A stretch of DNA of 64,000 nucleotides from CAZDWZ01 sp964509425 (GCA_964509425.1 CAZDWZ010000001.1:434001-498000), one strand, 5' to 3'. Positions 34,236 through 42,824 are shown, counted from the stretch's first letter. A program made the numbers and translations. Notes: generated by a model not told the origin, from the letters alone.

Positions 34236-35090
34236 CTACTTAAGAAAGTGTCTCCGGGCGATGTTCAAAAACTCCGCCGAAAACATATCCATGCTCCGAC
34301 CAAGAACGCGAATCTGCTGTGAGAAGTAGTTATAGAAGATCGCGGCCGGAATAGCGGCGGCAAGTCCGATGGCCGTAGCGATGAGCGCTTCGGAGATACC
34401 GGGTGCAACCGCTTGAATCGAGCTGCTCTTCACGCGGCTCAAACCGATAAACGCATTCATGATCCCCCAGACGGTTCCGAACAGTCCGATAAACGGAGCA
34501 GCCGAAGCGGTTGTCGCAAGGAAGATTGTTCCGGCTTCGAGTCTTGTTATCTCTTCGGCCTTCGCGCGCTTCAACGCTCGATCGATGTTGTCCAAATCTC
34601 CAAAATCGCTGTTCTCGCCGGTCTCATGCGCCTTTACCACTTGCGCCAGCTCGCGATGGCCTGCCCCATAAACCTTGGCGACCGGGCTATCGGTGAGACG
34701 CGCGCCGGCTTCCGTAATTTGCGCAAGGTTCCTGCTGCTCCAGAAGACATCGGAGAACTTCGTGCTCTGCGACTTCGCCCGCCGAATCTGCAGGCCCTTC
34801 GTAATGACGATTCCCCAAGTCACAACCGACATCATGAGGAGAAGAATAAGGACGCTCTGGACCACAAAGCCAGAACCGAGGACCAGGTCGAGCACCGAAT
34901 GCTGCGCCCCCATGGTATCATCCGGAGCGGCGGGAACCGACGGTAATTGGACTGCCTGCTCCGTCACCGCATACGCGGTCGAGACCTGGAGCGGCAGCAA
35001 CATCAACCCCGCCATCACGGAACCAGAAAACAAGAGCAATCCGGAGAATGCCGACCGGGAAATCACTAACCTAGGAAAAACAAAAGCCAT
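34236..35090 (-). CDS. tolQ: Tol-Pal/ExbB proton channel family protein TolQ
   Basis: A 284-residue three-helix channel subunit. The canonical part begins near MGAQHSVLDLVLGSGFVVQSVL (ATG at 34913). The longer frame from 35090 adds a signal-like hydrophobic N-terminus with a GGAGG about 12 bases upstream, so an N-terminal extension of 60 residues is possible as in some ExbB proteins. Later helices contain LATTASAAPFIGLFGTVWGIMNAF and GISEALIATAIGLAAAIPAAIFYNYF, the ExbB/TolQ core. First gene of the tol operon. Confidence 0.94.
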   Translation of the reverse strand: MAFVFPRLVISRSAFSGLLLFSGSVMAGLMLLPLQVSTAYAVTEQAVQLPSVPAAPDDTMGAQHSVLDLVLGSGFVVQSVLILLLMMSVVTWGIVITKGLQIRRAKSQSTKFSDVFWSSRNLAQITEAGARLTDSPVAKVYGAGHRELAQVVKAHETGENSDFGDLDNIDRALKRAKAEEITRLEAGTIFLATTASAAPFIGLFGTVWGIMNAFIGLSRVKSSSIQAVAPGISEALIATAIGLAAAIPAAIFYNYFSQQIRVLGRSMDMFSAEFLNIARRHFLK

Positions 35091-35705
35091 AAATCGCCGT
35101 ATCCTCCGATACTGAAAGTGAAATCGCTAACGGAACCAAGCATTCCGGTAGATTGGTAAACGTATCTAGCACTCAAAGTGCCTACAGGACACCGAGGACA
35201 GAACGCACAACCAAAAAAATTCTTCTCCGAACCAACTTCTTCGAGCCGCGTTGAAATCCCCGAGATGCCAAGGTTTCCCAACTGTGATATTTCCGGCGTT
35301 GGCTCAATCAGCACGTCGCAGTTACGGCTGGAAGAACCGGGTCTGCCGAAACGGAAAACCCCGAGAACGGCAGCGGCAGTCTCCCCCGGAGAGGTAACCC
35401 ATAGGGGCACACACAACCGGACGCACCCAAAAAGGCGCATCGTTGTGAGCGTGTCCCGAGGGAACTCCACTCCCGAGGGAACTCCGGCATGGTCGCTACA
35501 GGGCACCGCCACTAGAGGGCACGGCATACAGTAGGCAAAATGTTTGCAATACTGTAACCCGTTTCCGGCGCTGGAACCGAACACAGCCGAGACCGAAAAT
35601 ATATTTGCCCTCTGGGCCGTCCGCCTATCGGCAGCGACGGATGAGGGCCGCACCGAAATCGGCCGGGGTTATCTCCCGGCCAGTAGTAATGGAGAACGAA
35701 TCCCT
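35091..35705. other. Intergenic region between tolQ and gap
   Basis: About 615 bases between divergent genes, with no convincing gene (frames on both strands lack motifs and a ribosome-binding site). It holds a direct repeat TCCCGAGGGAACTCC at 35454-35468 and 35471-35485, 17-base period. Promoters for both the tol operon and gap must lie here. Confidence 0.65.
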
Positions 35706-36701
35706 ATGACAGCAAAATTCGCAATCAATGGCTTTGGACGAATCGGCAGAAATATCGTTCGCGCCGCGCTTGAGCATCCAAAGGCCGAGCTTGTCGCCGT
35801 AAATGACCTTACCGATTCCAAGACCCTGGCCCACCTTCTAAAATACGACTCTGTTCATGGGAAATTCCCCGGTACAGTTGAGCACGGAGACGATTGGCTC
35901 TCGATCAACGGAAAGAAGATCAAAGTCTACGCCGAGAAGGATCCAAAGAAGCTGCCTTGGAAAGACTTGAAGGTGGATGTCGCATTTGAGTGCACCGGAA
36001 TTTTCACGAAGCGCGAGCAAGCCGCAATGCACCTCGAAGCCGGTGCCAAAACGGTCGTCATCTCTGCCCCATCGCCGGATGCCGATCTCACGATGGTTTG
36101 CGGTGTGAATCACGGGCTTTTCGACAAGAACAAGCACAAGGTCATCTCGAACGGTTCGTGCACCACGAATTGTCTCGCCCCGGTCGCAAAAGTTCTCCTC
36201 GAGAATTTCGGAATCGTCCGAGGGATGATGACCACCGTGCATTCGTATACGAACGATCAACAAATCCTCGATCTTCCGCATAAGGATCTTCGCCGAGCCC
36301 GCGCAGCAGGACTTTCGATGATTCCGACTTCGACCGGCGCTGCTAAGGCTCTGTCGCTCGTCATTCCAGAACTGAAAGGAAAGCTGGACGGACTTGCGGT
36401 CCGTGTGCCGACTCCGAATGTTTCGCTTGTGGACTTGGTCTGTGAAGTCGAGCGCGATGTTACGGTGGCTGACGTAAATCAAGCTCTGATCAAGGCTGCA
36501 AACGGCCAGTTGAAGGGTGTGCTCGAAACGTGCGATGAACCATTGGTAAGCTCCGATTTCAAGGGGAACAAAGCCTCTTCAATCGTGGATATCCAAAGCA
36601 CGATGGTTTTGAGCGGACGAATGGTGAAGGTTCTCTCATGGTACGACAATGAGATGGGCTTCTCTTATCGAATGATGGATCTGCTGGAGATTGTTGCCTA
36701 G
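35706..36701 (+). CDS. gap: Glyceraldehyde-3-phosphate dehydrogenase
   Basis: A 331-residue phosphorylating GAPDH. The NAD fold starts FAINGFGRIGRNIVRAAL. The active site is SNGSCTTNCLAP (Cys near 150), with His in TTVHSYTNDQQILD, then GAAKALSLVIPELKGKLDGLAVRVPTPNVSLVDL and SWYDNEMGFSYRM at the end. The ATG at 35706 is chosen by homology; the frame extends further upstream without family sequence. Followed by tpiA; pgk, often in between, is absent. Confidence 0.98.
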   Translation: MTAKFAINGFGRIGRNIVRAALEHPKAELVAVNDLTDSKTLAHLLKYDSVHGKFPGTVEHGDDWLSINGKKIKVYAEKDPKKLPWKDLKVDVAFECTGIFTKREQAAMHLEAGAKTVVISAPSPDADLTMVCGVNHGLFDKNKHKVISNGSCTTNCLAPVAKVLLENFGIVRGMMTTVHSYTNDQQILDLPHKDLRRARAAGLSMIPTSTGAAKALSLVIPELKGKLDGLAVRVPTPNVSLVDLVCEVERDVTVADVNQALIKAANGQLKGVLETCDEPLVSSDFKGNKASSIVDIQSTMVLSGRMVKVLSWYDNEMGFSYRMMDLLEIVA

Positions 36702-36821
36702 GTTGAGGTGACTTTTTTCTGCGCACTCAAAAAGGCCAAGTGGGCAAAATGTAGTGATCCGTCGCTAGAAACGGAGAGTTATGAGGATCAACTGTACGAT
36801 AATTAAATGGACGGAGCAGTA

Positions 36822-37598
36822 ATGTTGGCTCGACCGTTCTTCGTAGCAAACTGGAAGATGAACATGCTGACCCGCGATGCGGCAAAGTATGTTCTTGAAT
36901 TCCGGAGGTTGTATCAACCCGCGGCAAGCGGCTTAGACGACACCGTCTTGGCTCCACCGTTTACGCTACTCGCAACGGTCAGAGAGCAGGTCGGAGGACT
37001 CCCCGGAGTCCTCCTCGCCTCCCAAAACCTTCATTGGGAAGACTTCGGTGCGCACACCGGAGAAATTTCTGCACCAATGCTAAGAGAGTTCGGCGTGAGC
37101 TTCGCGATCGTCGGTCACTCCGAACGCCGACAGATCTACGGAGAAACAAGCGAGGCAGTCGCAAAACGCGCGGCTGCCGCTCTCCGGCATGGAATCCGTC
37201 CGGTAATTTGCGTGGGTGAAACGCTTGCCGAATTCGAAGCCGGAAAGACCAAAGAAGTTCTCGCGGCGCAGCTTTCGACTTCCCTCAGCCTCGTCACTGA
37301 AGAGCAGTCGAAGATCCCGATCATCGCCTACGAACCGGTGTGGGCAATCGGCACCGGGAAGGCGGCAACACCTCAAATCATCTCCGACGTGCACGAGTTC
37401 ATTCGCACCAAACTCGTCGAGAGATTTAAATCCGATGGTGAGAAGCTCCGTATTCTTTACGGAGGCTCAACCTCGCCCGACAACATCGAGGAAATCATCA
37501 AAGTTCCAACCGTCGGCGGGGCATTGATTGGTGGGGCGAGCCTGAAGGCGGAGACCTTCTGGTCACTCATCTCAAAGGCTCGGGCAGCCGCTGCATAA
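36822..37598 (+). CDS. tpiA: Triose-phosphate isomerase
   Basis: A 258-residue TIM barrel from the ATG at 36822, which has GGAG just upstream, whereas the earlier ATG at 36807 has none. Motifs: FVANWKMNML, SFAIVGHSERRQIYGE (catalytic His), IAYEPVWAIGTGKAAT (catalytic Glu), ILYGGSTSPDNI and GALIGGASLKAETF. Interconverts DHAP and glyceraldehyde 3-phosphate. Lies 120 bases after gap. Confidence 0.98.
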   Translation: MLARPFFVANWKMNMLTRDAAKYVLEFRRLYQPAASGLDDTVLAPPFTLLATVREQVGGLPGVLLASQNLHWEDFGAHTGEISAPMLREFGVSFAIVGHSERRQIYGETSEAVAKRAAAALRHGIRPVICVGETLAEFEAGKTKEVLAAQLSTSLSLVTEEQSKIPIIAYEPVWAIGTGKAATPQIISDVHEFIRTKLVERFKSDGEKLRILYGGSTSPDNIEEIIKVPTVGGALIGGASLKAETFWSLISKARAAAA

Positions 37599-37826
37599 AC
37601 AACCATCCGATGTTTTTTCCGTGGGGTGTTTTTCCTGAGTCGCGACAGACGGTTCTCTTGACCGCCGGGAAGGCCGGGGATATAGCTGCGAATCAATTTT
37701 GTTAAGTAAATTTCCGGACAGTGCACTCGGTTCCGCTCACCGAACTCCCTCACGAGGGCGATCACCGAACGGCGGGCGAAAATGCCGCCGGGTGTGAAGT
37801 CGGCGGACCACTAACCAGGTAAGATT

Positions 37827-38507
37827 GTGTATCTTTCACTTTTTACGTTTTTCCACATCGCGATTTGCGTTCTTCTGATTCTGATTGTCTTGCTTCAGCA
37901 GGGAAAAGGAGCGGACATGGGCGCGACTTTCGGCGGCGGCAGCAATACACTTTTCGGTGCCGGTGGTGCGGACAACCTCCTCACCCGCGTAACCACCGTA
38001 ATGGCTTTTCTGTTTATGTTTACAAGCGTGGTGTTGTCGTCGAGCCTGAAAAGCGGCTCCGTGACTCACGGAGCTCTCTACGACAGTCTTCCGGCAACGA
38101 CTCCGATAACAGCCCCGGCACCTGCTGCGGGTGGAGCTCCTGCTCCGGGTACAGACGCGCCCGCTTCTAACACGCAAGGCGCCGCCGCGCCTTCCGGTGA
38201 ACCAACGTCTCAGCCGGCCGCAGCTCCCTCCGGAACTTCAGAAGCGGTGAGCCAACCTGTTGCTGGTTCTATCGAGCCAGTGCCGGCGGGAAATCAGGCA
38301 GCTGCTCCTGTTCAGGTTGTTCCGTCAGATGCGAACCCCGTCGCCGCACAGGTTCAACTTCCACCGGTCGCTGCTCCGCTCGTGGATTCACCAATTGTAA
38401 ACTCGGATCCGTCGAAAACTTTGTCTAGCACTGGCAATCCAGTGAAAGATGTAGTAACCGATGCTCCCCCGGCCGCTGCCTCCTCAACAGCGCCGAAGAA
38501 GAAGTAG
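37827..38507 (+). CDS. secG: SecG preprotein translocase subunit with long Ala/Pro tail
   Basis: A 226-residue protein from a GTG at 37827. The first 80 residues are standard SecG: two helices with ICVLLILIVLLQQGKGADMGATFGGGSNTLFGAGGADNLLTRVTTVMAFLFM. The remaining 140 residues are an Ala/Pro/Val/Ser-rich low-complexity extension ending in APKKK. Typical SecG is 75-115 residues, so the tail is unusual. Follows tpiA, as in many bacteria, and is followed by tRNA-Leu. Confidence 0.93.
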   Translation: MYLSLFTFFHIAICVLLILIVLLQQGKGADMGATFGGGSNTLFGAGGADNLLTRVTTVMAFLFMFTSVVLSSSLKSGSVTHGALYDSLPATTPITAPAPAAGGAPAPGTDAPASNTQGAAAPSGEPTSQPAAAPSGTSEAVSQPVAGSIEPVPAGNQAAAPVQVVPSDANPVAAQVQLPPVAAPLVDSPIVNSDPSKTLSSTGNPVKDVVTDAPPAAASSTAPKKK

Positions 38508-38524
38508 TATCTTTCGCGCCACTA

Positions 38525-38606
38525 GCCCTGGTGCTGGAACTGGTAGACAGGCATGTTTGAGGGGCATGTGTCGCAAGGCGTGGGCGTTCGAGTCGCCCCC
38601 AGGGCA
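38525..38606 (+). tRNA. tRNA-Leu, anticodon GAG
   Basis: A complete cloverleaf: acceptor GCCCTGG with CCAGGGC, a D arm containing GGAACTGGTAGACAGGC, anticodon stem CATGT/GCATG with loop TTGAGGG (anticodon GAG), a long class II variable arm, and T arm GGGCG-TTCGAGT-CGCCC. The CCA is not encoded. A T-run immediately after (TTTTTCTTTTTT) likely ends transcription. secG lies just upstream, the common secG-tRNA-Leu arrangement. Confidence 0.96.
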
Positions 38607-38688
38607 TTTTTCTTTTTTCCCATTTTTTGGATTCTAAGCGAGAGCACTTTCTGCGGCGAGGCCGCGAAGGTAAGCTCGTAGCCGCTGC

Positions 38689-39108
38689 TCAGCGCGGTTG
38701 AAGAGTGAGCCTGCGATCCGGCGGGACCGTTTTCGAAAGATGGACGAGAATTTCTTTCGCAGGAGAAAGCGAGAGCTCATAATAGGGCAAATTTTTCGTA
38801 GCCGGCCCGGCGGTCACCGCACCCGAATCGGAAAACTGAGACCCATGACACGGACAAGAAAAACCTCCGCTCTTCTTTACGAGGAGGCATGTCTGATGCG
38901 TGCAGACCAAACTCATCGCCGAAAACTCATTTCCCCTCCTCCGCAGCAGAACTCGAAGCACACTGAACTCTGTATCTCCTTCAGGGAAATTCTCTGCCGG
39001 TCCGAGCACGGCGGGCGCCACGGCCACGGTCTCGGACTGAGAACAAGAAAGAATCACGAGCCCGGCCGCGCCTTTCAGCCATTGCCGCCTGCTGATGGAA
39101 TTCTGCAT
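38689..39108 (-). CDS. Rieske [2Fe-2S] protein with Tat-type signal
   Basis: About 139 residues from the ATG at 39108. The N-terminus SRRQWLKGAAGLVIL has the twin-Arg and hydrophobic core of a Tat signal. The cluster motifs are CTHQTC and CPCHGSQF (two Cys and two His). Small size and lack of a transmembrane cytochrome b partner nearby suggest an independent Rieske protein, or one of a dispersed bc1-like complex. Divergent from a receiver-domain gene. Confidence 0.9.
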   Translation of the reverse strand: MQNSISRRQWLKGAAGLVILSCSQSETVAVAPAVLGPAENFPEGDTEFSVLRVLLRRRGNEFSAMSLVCTHQTCLLVKKSGGFSCPCHGSQFSDSGAVTAGPATKNLPYYELSLSPAKEILVHLSKTVPPDRRLTLQPR

Positions 39109-39170
39109 TTGACTCTCTCCACAAATAAAGGGCAGCATGAGCCCTAGTTTATTTCCCGGGGGAACAGAAA

Positions 39171-39581
39171 ATGCGAATTCTCATCGTAGATGACGATGCC
39201 GTGGTGCGCCACATTCTGTCGGCGTTTCTAAACGGGTATTCCGCGCAGTTCCTGCCGCCGGGAGATTCAGGTGTCGATCTCGCGATCGCAACAAATGGCA
39301 ATGAAGGCCTCCAAACGATTCTCGCGGCCATCCCTTCAAACACCCTCCCAAACGTCGTCTTTCTCGATCTCCAGTTAATGGACATGACGGGCGTGGAAGT
39401 TATGGAGAAGGTGGAGGAGCGGCTTGGGAAGGGGCTGCCGCCGATAATCTCGATGTCGGCGCAGCCGCTCATGGAAGTCCAGCGAAACCATCCGCACCGG
39501 GACTGGAGCTTCTTCCTCCAGAAGCCGTTTGTTCCGGAACAAGTCGTTGCCTTGGTAAAAAAGGTGATTGAAACCACCTGA
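39171..39581 (+). CDS. Single-domain response regulator (receiver only)
   Basis: A 136-residue CheY-like protein: RILIVDDDAVVRHIL, VVFLDLQLMDMTGVEVME (phospho-Asp near 66), ISMSAQ and FFLQKPF (Lys). No output domain. It stands divergent from the Rieske gene by 60 bases and might accept phosphate from one of the Hpt or kinase proteins in the region, but no cognate partner is adjacent. Confidence 0.92.
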   Translation: MRILIVDDDAVVRHILSAFLNGYSAQFLPPGDSGVDLAIATNGNEGLQTILAAIPSNTLPNVVFLDLQLMDMTGVEVMEKVEERLGKGLPPIISMSAQPLMEVQRNHPHRDWSFFLQKPFVPEQVVALVKKVIETT

Positions 39582-39882
39582 CAAGGCCAGGCAGTTAAAC
39601 TCCAATCCGGGCTGAATTCCAAACAAATCCCGGTCTTTATCGCGTCGCTCCTCACCGTTTTCCGACAAACGACTTCCAAAAGTGCCTGCAATTGCGTCAA
39701 TTTGGTGATTTCGCGGCAACTACTAGCGGTCTTTCGCATAACTCCCCTGGGTAGATGAAAAACGAGCTCCGCCACTTCGACGGTCCACCGTCGGGATGGC
39801 GAAGCTACCGAGACTGAGGGTTCGACCTACGAGGTTTGAACCAGGTGCTTCGCCGACCCCGGTGTGAAAGGACACCTTCCCC
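39582..39882. other. Intergenic region before the GC-rich gene
   Basis: About 300 bases without a convincing gene. A small palindrome CGACGGTCCACCGTCG lies near 39778-39793. Composition changes to very GC-rich toward its end. Confidence 0.5.
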
Positions 39883-40332
39883 ATGCAACGCTTGTCCCTC
39901 GCCGTCCTCGTGGCGGCCCTGTTCTCCCCCGCTCTGTTCGCTCAGGACGAGGAGGAGAACCCGGCGCTGAAGCTCAGCGCCACCCCGCAAACGGTAAAAC
40001 TGGCCCTCAACACGGTCGACAAGGCCGTGGATCTGGGGCTGGTGGACGGCCGCAAGGCCGTCGGACAGATCACGCTCCTGCTGCAGCACAAGGACGAGGC
40101 CACGGCGATCCGCGCCGCGAACACGCTGACGAAGATCGGCGGCAAGCTGAAGGACGCCGGCGGCGACGACGCCAAGCGGCTCCGACTCGTCGCGGCAACC
40201 GGCATGGTGAAGGCGGCCGACGACGACGCCAAGGACCGCGCCGAGCTGAAGAAGGTGGCCGACGAGAACGTCAAGAAGTTCACCACCGACGAAGAGCGCA
40301 CCGACATCCGCGCCAAGCTGAAGAAGAAGTGA
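39883..40332 (+). CDS. GC-rich gene for a secreted helical protein
   Basis: A 149-residue protein with a signal peptide (about 1-20, ending LFAQ), then a Lys/Asp/Ala-rich helical body (about 25-149, PQTVKLALNTVDKAVDLGLVD, ITLLLQHKDEATAIRAAN, VADENVKKFTTDEERTDIRAKLKKK). Nearly every third codon position is G or C, unlike the neighbours. The other frames also stay open because of this. No domain recognised; the style resembles short planctomycete-type secreted proteins. Followed by a strong hairpin at 40367-40413. Confidence 0.7.
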   Translation: MQRLSLAVLVAALFSPALFAQDEEENPALKLSATPQTVKLALNTVDKAVDLGLVDGRKAVGQITLLLQHKDEATAIRAANTLTKIGGKLKDAGGDDAKRLRLVAATGMVKAADDDAKDRAELKKVADENVKKFTTDEERTDIRAKLKKK

Positions 40333-40366
40333 CCCGGTAGGAGAAAAGAAACGGTTGAGTGACGGG

Positions 40367-40413
40367 GGCAGAACTACTGAGGCTCCGTCACACGGAACCT
40401 CGGTAGTTTTGCC
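40367..40413 (+). terminator. Strong stem-loop between convergent genes
   Basis: A 22-base stem with one mismatch and a 3-base CAC loop. The left arm begins GGCAGAACTACTGAGG and the right arm ends GGTAGTTTTGCC. It lies between the GC-rich gene and the end of the DUF1537 kinase gene on the opposite strand. There is a short T-run in the right arm. Two-way terminator is likely. Confidence 0.7.
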
Positions 40414-40417
40414 TTCG

Positions 40418-41599
40418 TCAATCGAAGCGCTTTAACTCGTCATACATTCTAAGCAGCGAACCTTCGTCGCCGTGGCTCCCGGACTTCAAGATATACTGAC
40501 GATAAATTCCTGAACGATCCGTGGCTCCGAGGAGCGGCATTCCCGGCTGAACATCCCGAATAAAACTCAATTCTCGAATTCCAAATCGCTCAAACACACA
40601 CTCAGCAGTCCAACCTCCAGTGAGCACGACAGTCTCCGGCTGAAGCCGATCGGCAACTGCGTAGACGGCTCTGCTAAAACGAACCGCCACATTTCTGGCC
40701 GCTTCGTCTTCGCACGCGATATCGGGCTGAGGGAGAAAGAGCAGCGTGTCTCGATTGAAGTCACGCCGTGGCGGACTCTCAGAATACGGAGAGAGCAACA
40801 CGGGCTCGATTTTCCCCGCGCTCGCGAGGCGTGCAATCTGCCGGTGAGAGGCGTTCGTACCGCTCCCCAATGCGAACAGGACTCGATCGGACTTGAGCTC
40901 CGTTGCCCGGGATGCTCTCTGGTTTTCCGGAATCTGCTCGAACATGACTCTTGAAAGCGCTCTAAGCAGTCCGGCGCTTCCGGCGAATAACAAGTTTGCA
41001 CCCGAATCCTTCGCGGCATTCACCACAGAGAGAAGGTCTTCATCCGTGAGCGAATCAGGAACGAAGGTGCGCGGTGCTTCCCAAGCGGCCGCAAAAACCT
41101 GACAGAGTACCTCCGAGCTTCCTCTCACGGTCTCAAGCGGAATCGTGGTGAGGCCGAGCACTCCTCTGCTCGAGAGAAACTCCGGCACGTAGAGGGACTT
41201 CGGCGAGATTTGCTCGGCTTCGAGGTACCCGCCACGGATCACCCGGGAGTACACGGGAAGAGCCGACGAAAGGAGCATTGAGCTCCCCGAGCCAAAATGC
41301 CGACGGAACGCTTCTACTTCCTCCGCAACGTTTCCGCGGAGGAGCGAGTCAATTTTTTTGAAGACGACGGTATCGGCCTCAGGCTTCAGCGCGCGTAACG
41401 CCGATTCGACGCGTTCGGCGGAATGTTCCGGAGTAACATGCCTACTGTCCGTGGAGAGAGCCGAGATCCCGGGGGGAAGCTCCGAAGGAGCAGCGTTCCG
41501 GTAAATTCTGGCTTCTCGTCCAAGAAATGCTGTGTGAGAAATGCAATCGGCGGCACCGGTGATATCGTCCGCAACAACGAAGAGTTTACCTGCCTTCAT
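40418..41599 (-). CDS. Four-carbon acid sugar kinase, DUF1537 family
   Basis: A 393-residue kinase. The N-terminus LFVVADDITGAADCISHTAFLG (DDxTGA motif) and VFKKIDSLLRGNVAEEVEAF (KxDSTLRG-like) define the substrate domain. The C-terminus VVLTGGWTAECVFERFGI and PLLGATDRSGIYRQYILKSGSHGD define the nucleotide domain. Family members phosphorylate D-threonate, L-threonate or D-erythronate at C4. The adjacent PdxA on the same strand matches the kinase plus PdxA2 dehydrogenase pairs that convert such acids to dihydroxyacetone phosphate. The exact acid cannot be read from sequence. Confidence 0.88.
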   Translation of the reverse strand: MKAGKLFVVADDITGAADCISHTAFLGREARIYRNAAPSELPPGISALSTDSRHVTPEHSAERVESALRALKPEADTVVFKKIDSLLRGNVAEEVEAFRRHFGSGSSMLLSSALPVYSRVIRGGYLEAEQISPKSLYVPEFLSSRGVLGLTTIPLETVRGSSEVLCQVFAAAWEAPRTFVPDSLTDEDLLSVVNAAKDSGANLLFAGSAGLLRALSRVMFEQIPENQRASRATELKSDRVLFALGSGTNASHRQIARLASAGKIEPVLLSPYSESPPRRDFNRDTLLFLPQPDIACEDEAARNVAVRFSRAVYAVADRLQPETVVLTGGWTAECVFERFGIRELSFIRDVQPGMPLLGATDRSGIYRQYILKSGSHGDEGSLLRMYDELKRFD

Positions 41600-41629
41600 C
41601 GCGCCCTCACCTTCCCGTTCTCGGCATCA

Positions 41630-41695
41630 GTGCTCTGCTCAAAAATGAATAACCAATATTGATTTTCAATTATTCGCTGATTCGAAACAGAGCAC
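41630..41695 (+). repeat. 8-bp inverted repeat between pdxA and the kinase
   Basis: GTGCTCTG at 41630-41637 and CAGAGCAC at 41688-41695 flank about 50 A/T-rich bases. The spacing is like the 20160-20232 element, and the arm shares AGTGCTC with it. It lies in the 175-base space between the two genes and may be a processing or attenuation hairpin. Confidence 0.5.
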
Positions 41696-41774
41696 GAGAT
41701 TCTGCTGGCTCGGTTCCGCCTTGCGTGACGCCCACGATAAACTCCCTTTGGTGGTCGATTGTGTGGACTCGGCA

Positions 41775-42824
41775 CTAGCGGTCCGCGTCGCGCTTGGCCG
41801 TACACATTTCAACCGCCACTCGAATCGACTGTAACATACTTTGCTCATTCGCTGTTCCGGTCCCGGCGATATCAAACGCAGTTCCGTGATCGACGGACGT
41901 CCGGATGATCGGAAGGCCGAAACTCACGTTCACCCCATCATCGAAGCTAAGCAGCTTCATCGGGATATGTCCCTGGTCGTGATACATTGCAATGACGATA
42001 TCGTAATTCCCCCGCGAGGCTTTGATAAAGACGGTATCAGGCGCCACCGGCCCATCGACCAAAAGTCCCCTCGCCTTCGCCGCCTCGATGGCCGGCAGAA
42101 TCTCTGTTAATTCCTCATTTCCAAAGAGCCCGCCTTCTCCGGCATGCGGATTCAAACCAGCGACGGCTATTCGTGGACTTTTGATTCCGAATGCGCGGCA
42201 CGCTTGAAAGCCCAAGTCGATAACTTCTTCGATTCGTCGGCGAGTCGCGCGTTTAACAGCCTCCCGCAATGCAACATGGGTGCTCACGTGGATCACTCGA
42301 AGCGTGGGGCCAACAAGCAACATACTGACTTTTTCACACCCCGTTCGCTCAGCGAGAAGTTCGGTATGTCCCGCAAAATCATATCCACCGAGATGCATCG
42401 CTTCTTTATTGAGCGGCCCCGTGACGAGCCCGTCGACCTTTCCTTGCATCGCCAAATCGCAACCGAGAAAAACATAGTCAACGGCGGCCTTTCCAGCGAC
42501 GGCGCCGACCTGCCCGACTGGAACATGAAGCGGATCGGCGTTCCGTTGGTCAAGGAGAGGGATAGTGCCGCTTTCGTATTCGCCATTTTCCGGTGTGTCG
42601 ATGATTTCGAGTCGCAGAGACTTCACGCCCACCCAAGCGGCGGCACGACGCAGAATATTCTGGTCGCCGATAATAAGCGGTCGACAGATCCGAAAAACTT
42701 CGTCCTGTTGGAGTGCTTTGAGAATGATTTCCGGACCGATGCCCGCGGGGTCTCCAATCGTGACTGCGAGAATTGGACGAAAAGGCGAATTCTGGGTGTT
42801 CGGACTTTCCGGCGCTGGAAACAT
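41775..42824 (-). CDS. PdxA-family 4-phosphate dehydrogenase
   Basis: About 349 residues from the ATG at 42824, which has GGAGGAG 3-9 bases upstream. Motifs: VTIGDPAGIGPEIILKAL, VTGPLNKEAMHLGGYDFAGHTELLAE (His), ALREAVKRATRRRIEEVIDLG, VAGLNPHAGEGGLFGNEE (metal His), and AMYHDQGHIPMKLLSFDDGVNVSFGLPIIRTSVDHGTAFDIAG. Classical PdxA oxidises 4-phosphohydroxy-threonine for vitamin B6; PdxA2 acts on D-threonate or erythronate 4-phosphate. Placement upstream of a DUF1537 kinase favours the catabolic role. A PLP role remains possible if no other pdxA exists in the genome. Confidence 0.9.
   Translation of the reverse strand: MFPAPESPNTQNSPFRPILAVTIGDPAGIGPEIILKALQQDEVFRICRPLIIGDQNILRRAAAWVGVKSLRLEIIDTPENGEYESGTIPLLDQRNADPLHVPVGQVGAVAGKAAVDYVFLGCDLAMQGKVDGLVTGPLNKEAMHLGGYDFAGHTELLAERTGCEKVSMLLVGPTLRVIHVSTHVALREAVKRATRRRIEEVIDLGFQACRAFGIKSPRIAVAGLNPHAGEGGLFGNEELTEILPAIEAAKARGLLVDGPVAPDTVFIKASRGNYDIVIAMYHDQGHIPMKLLSFDDGVNVSFGLPIIRTSVDHGTAFDIAGTGTANEQSMLQSIRVAVEMCTAKRDADR

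Noticed and set aside
35066..35653. Long open frame of 195 residues on the minus strand between tolQ and gap
   Set aside because: No recognisable motif, odd Cys/Gly/Ser composition, no ribosome-binding site, and it overlaps the tolQ start. Treated as intergenic.
39864..40340. 158-residue frame overlapping the GC-rich gene
   Set aside because: Product is an Arg/Gly/Ala low-complexity string expected from the high-GC shadow of the real gene, which has a signal peptide and a better start.
41596..41875. Short minus-strand frames between pdxA and the kinase
   Set aside because: They cross the inverted repeat and the pdxA end and show no motifs.
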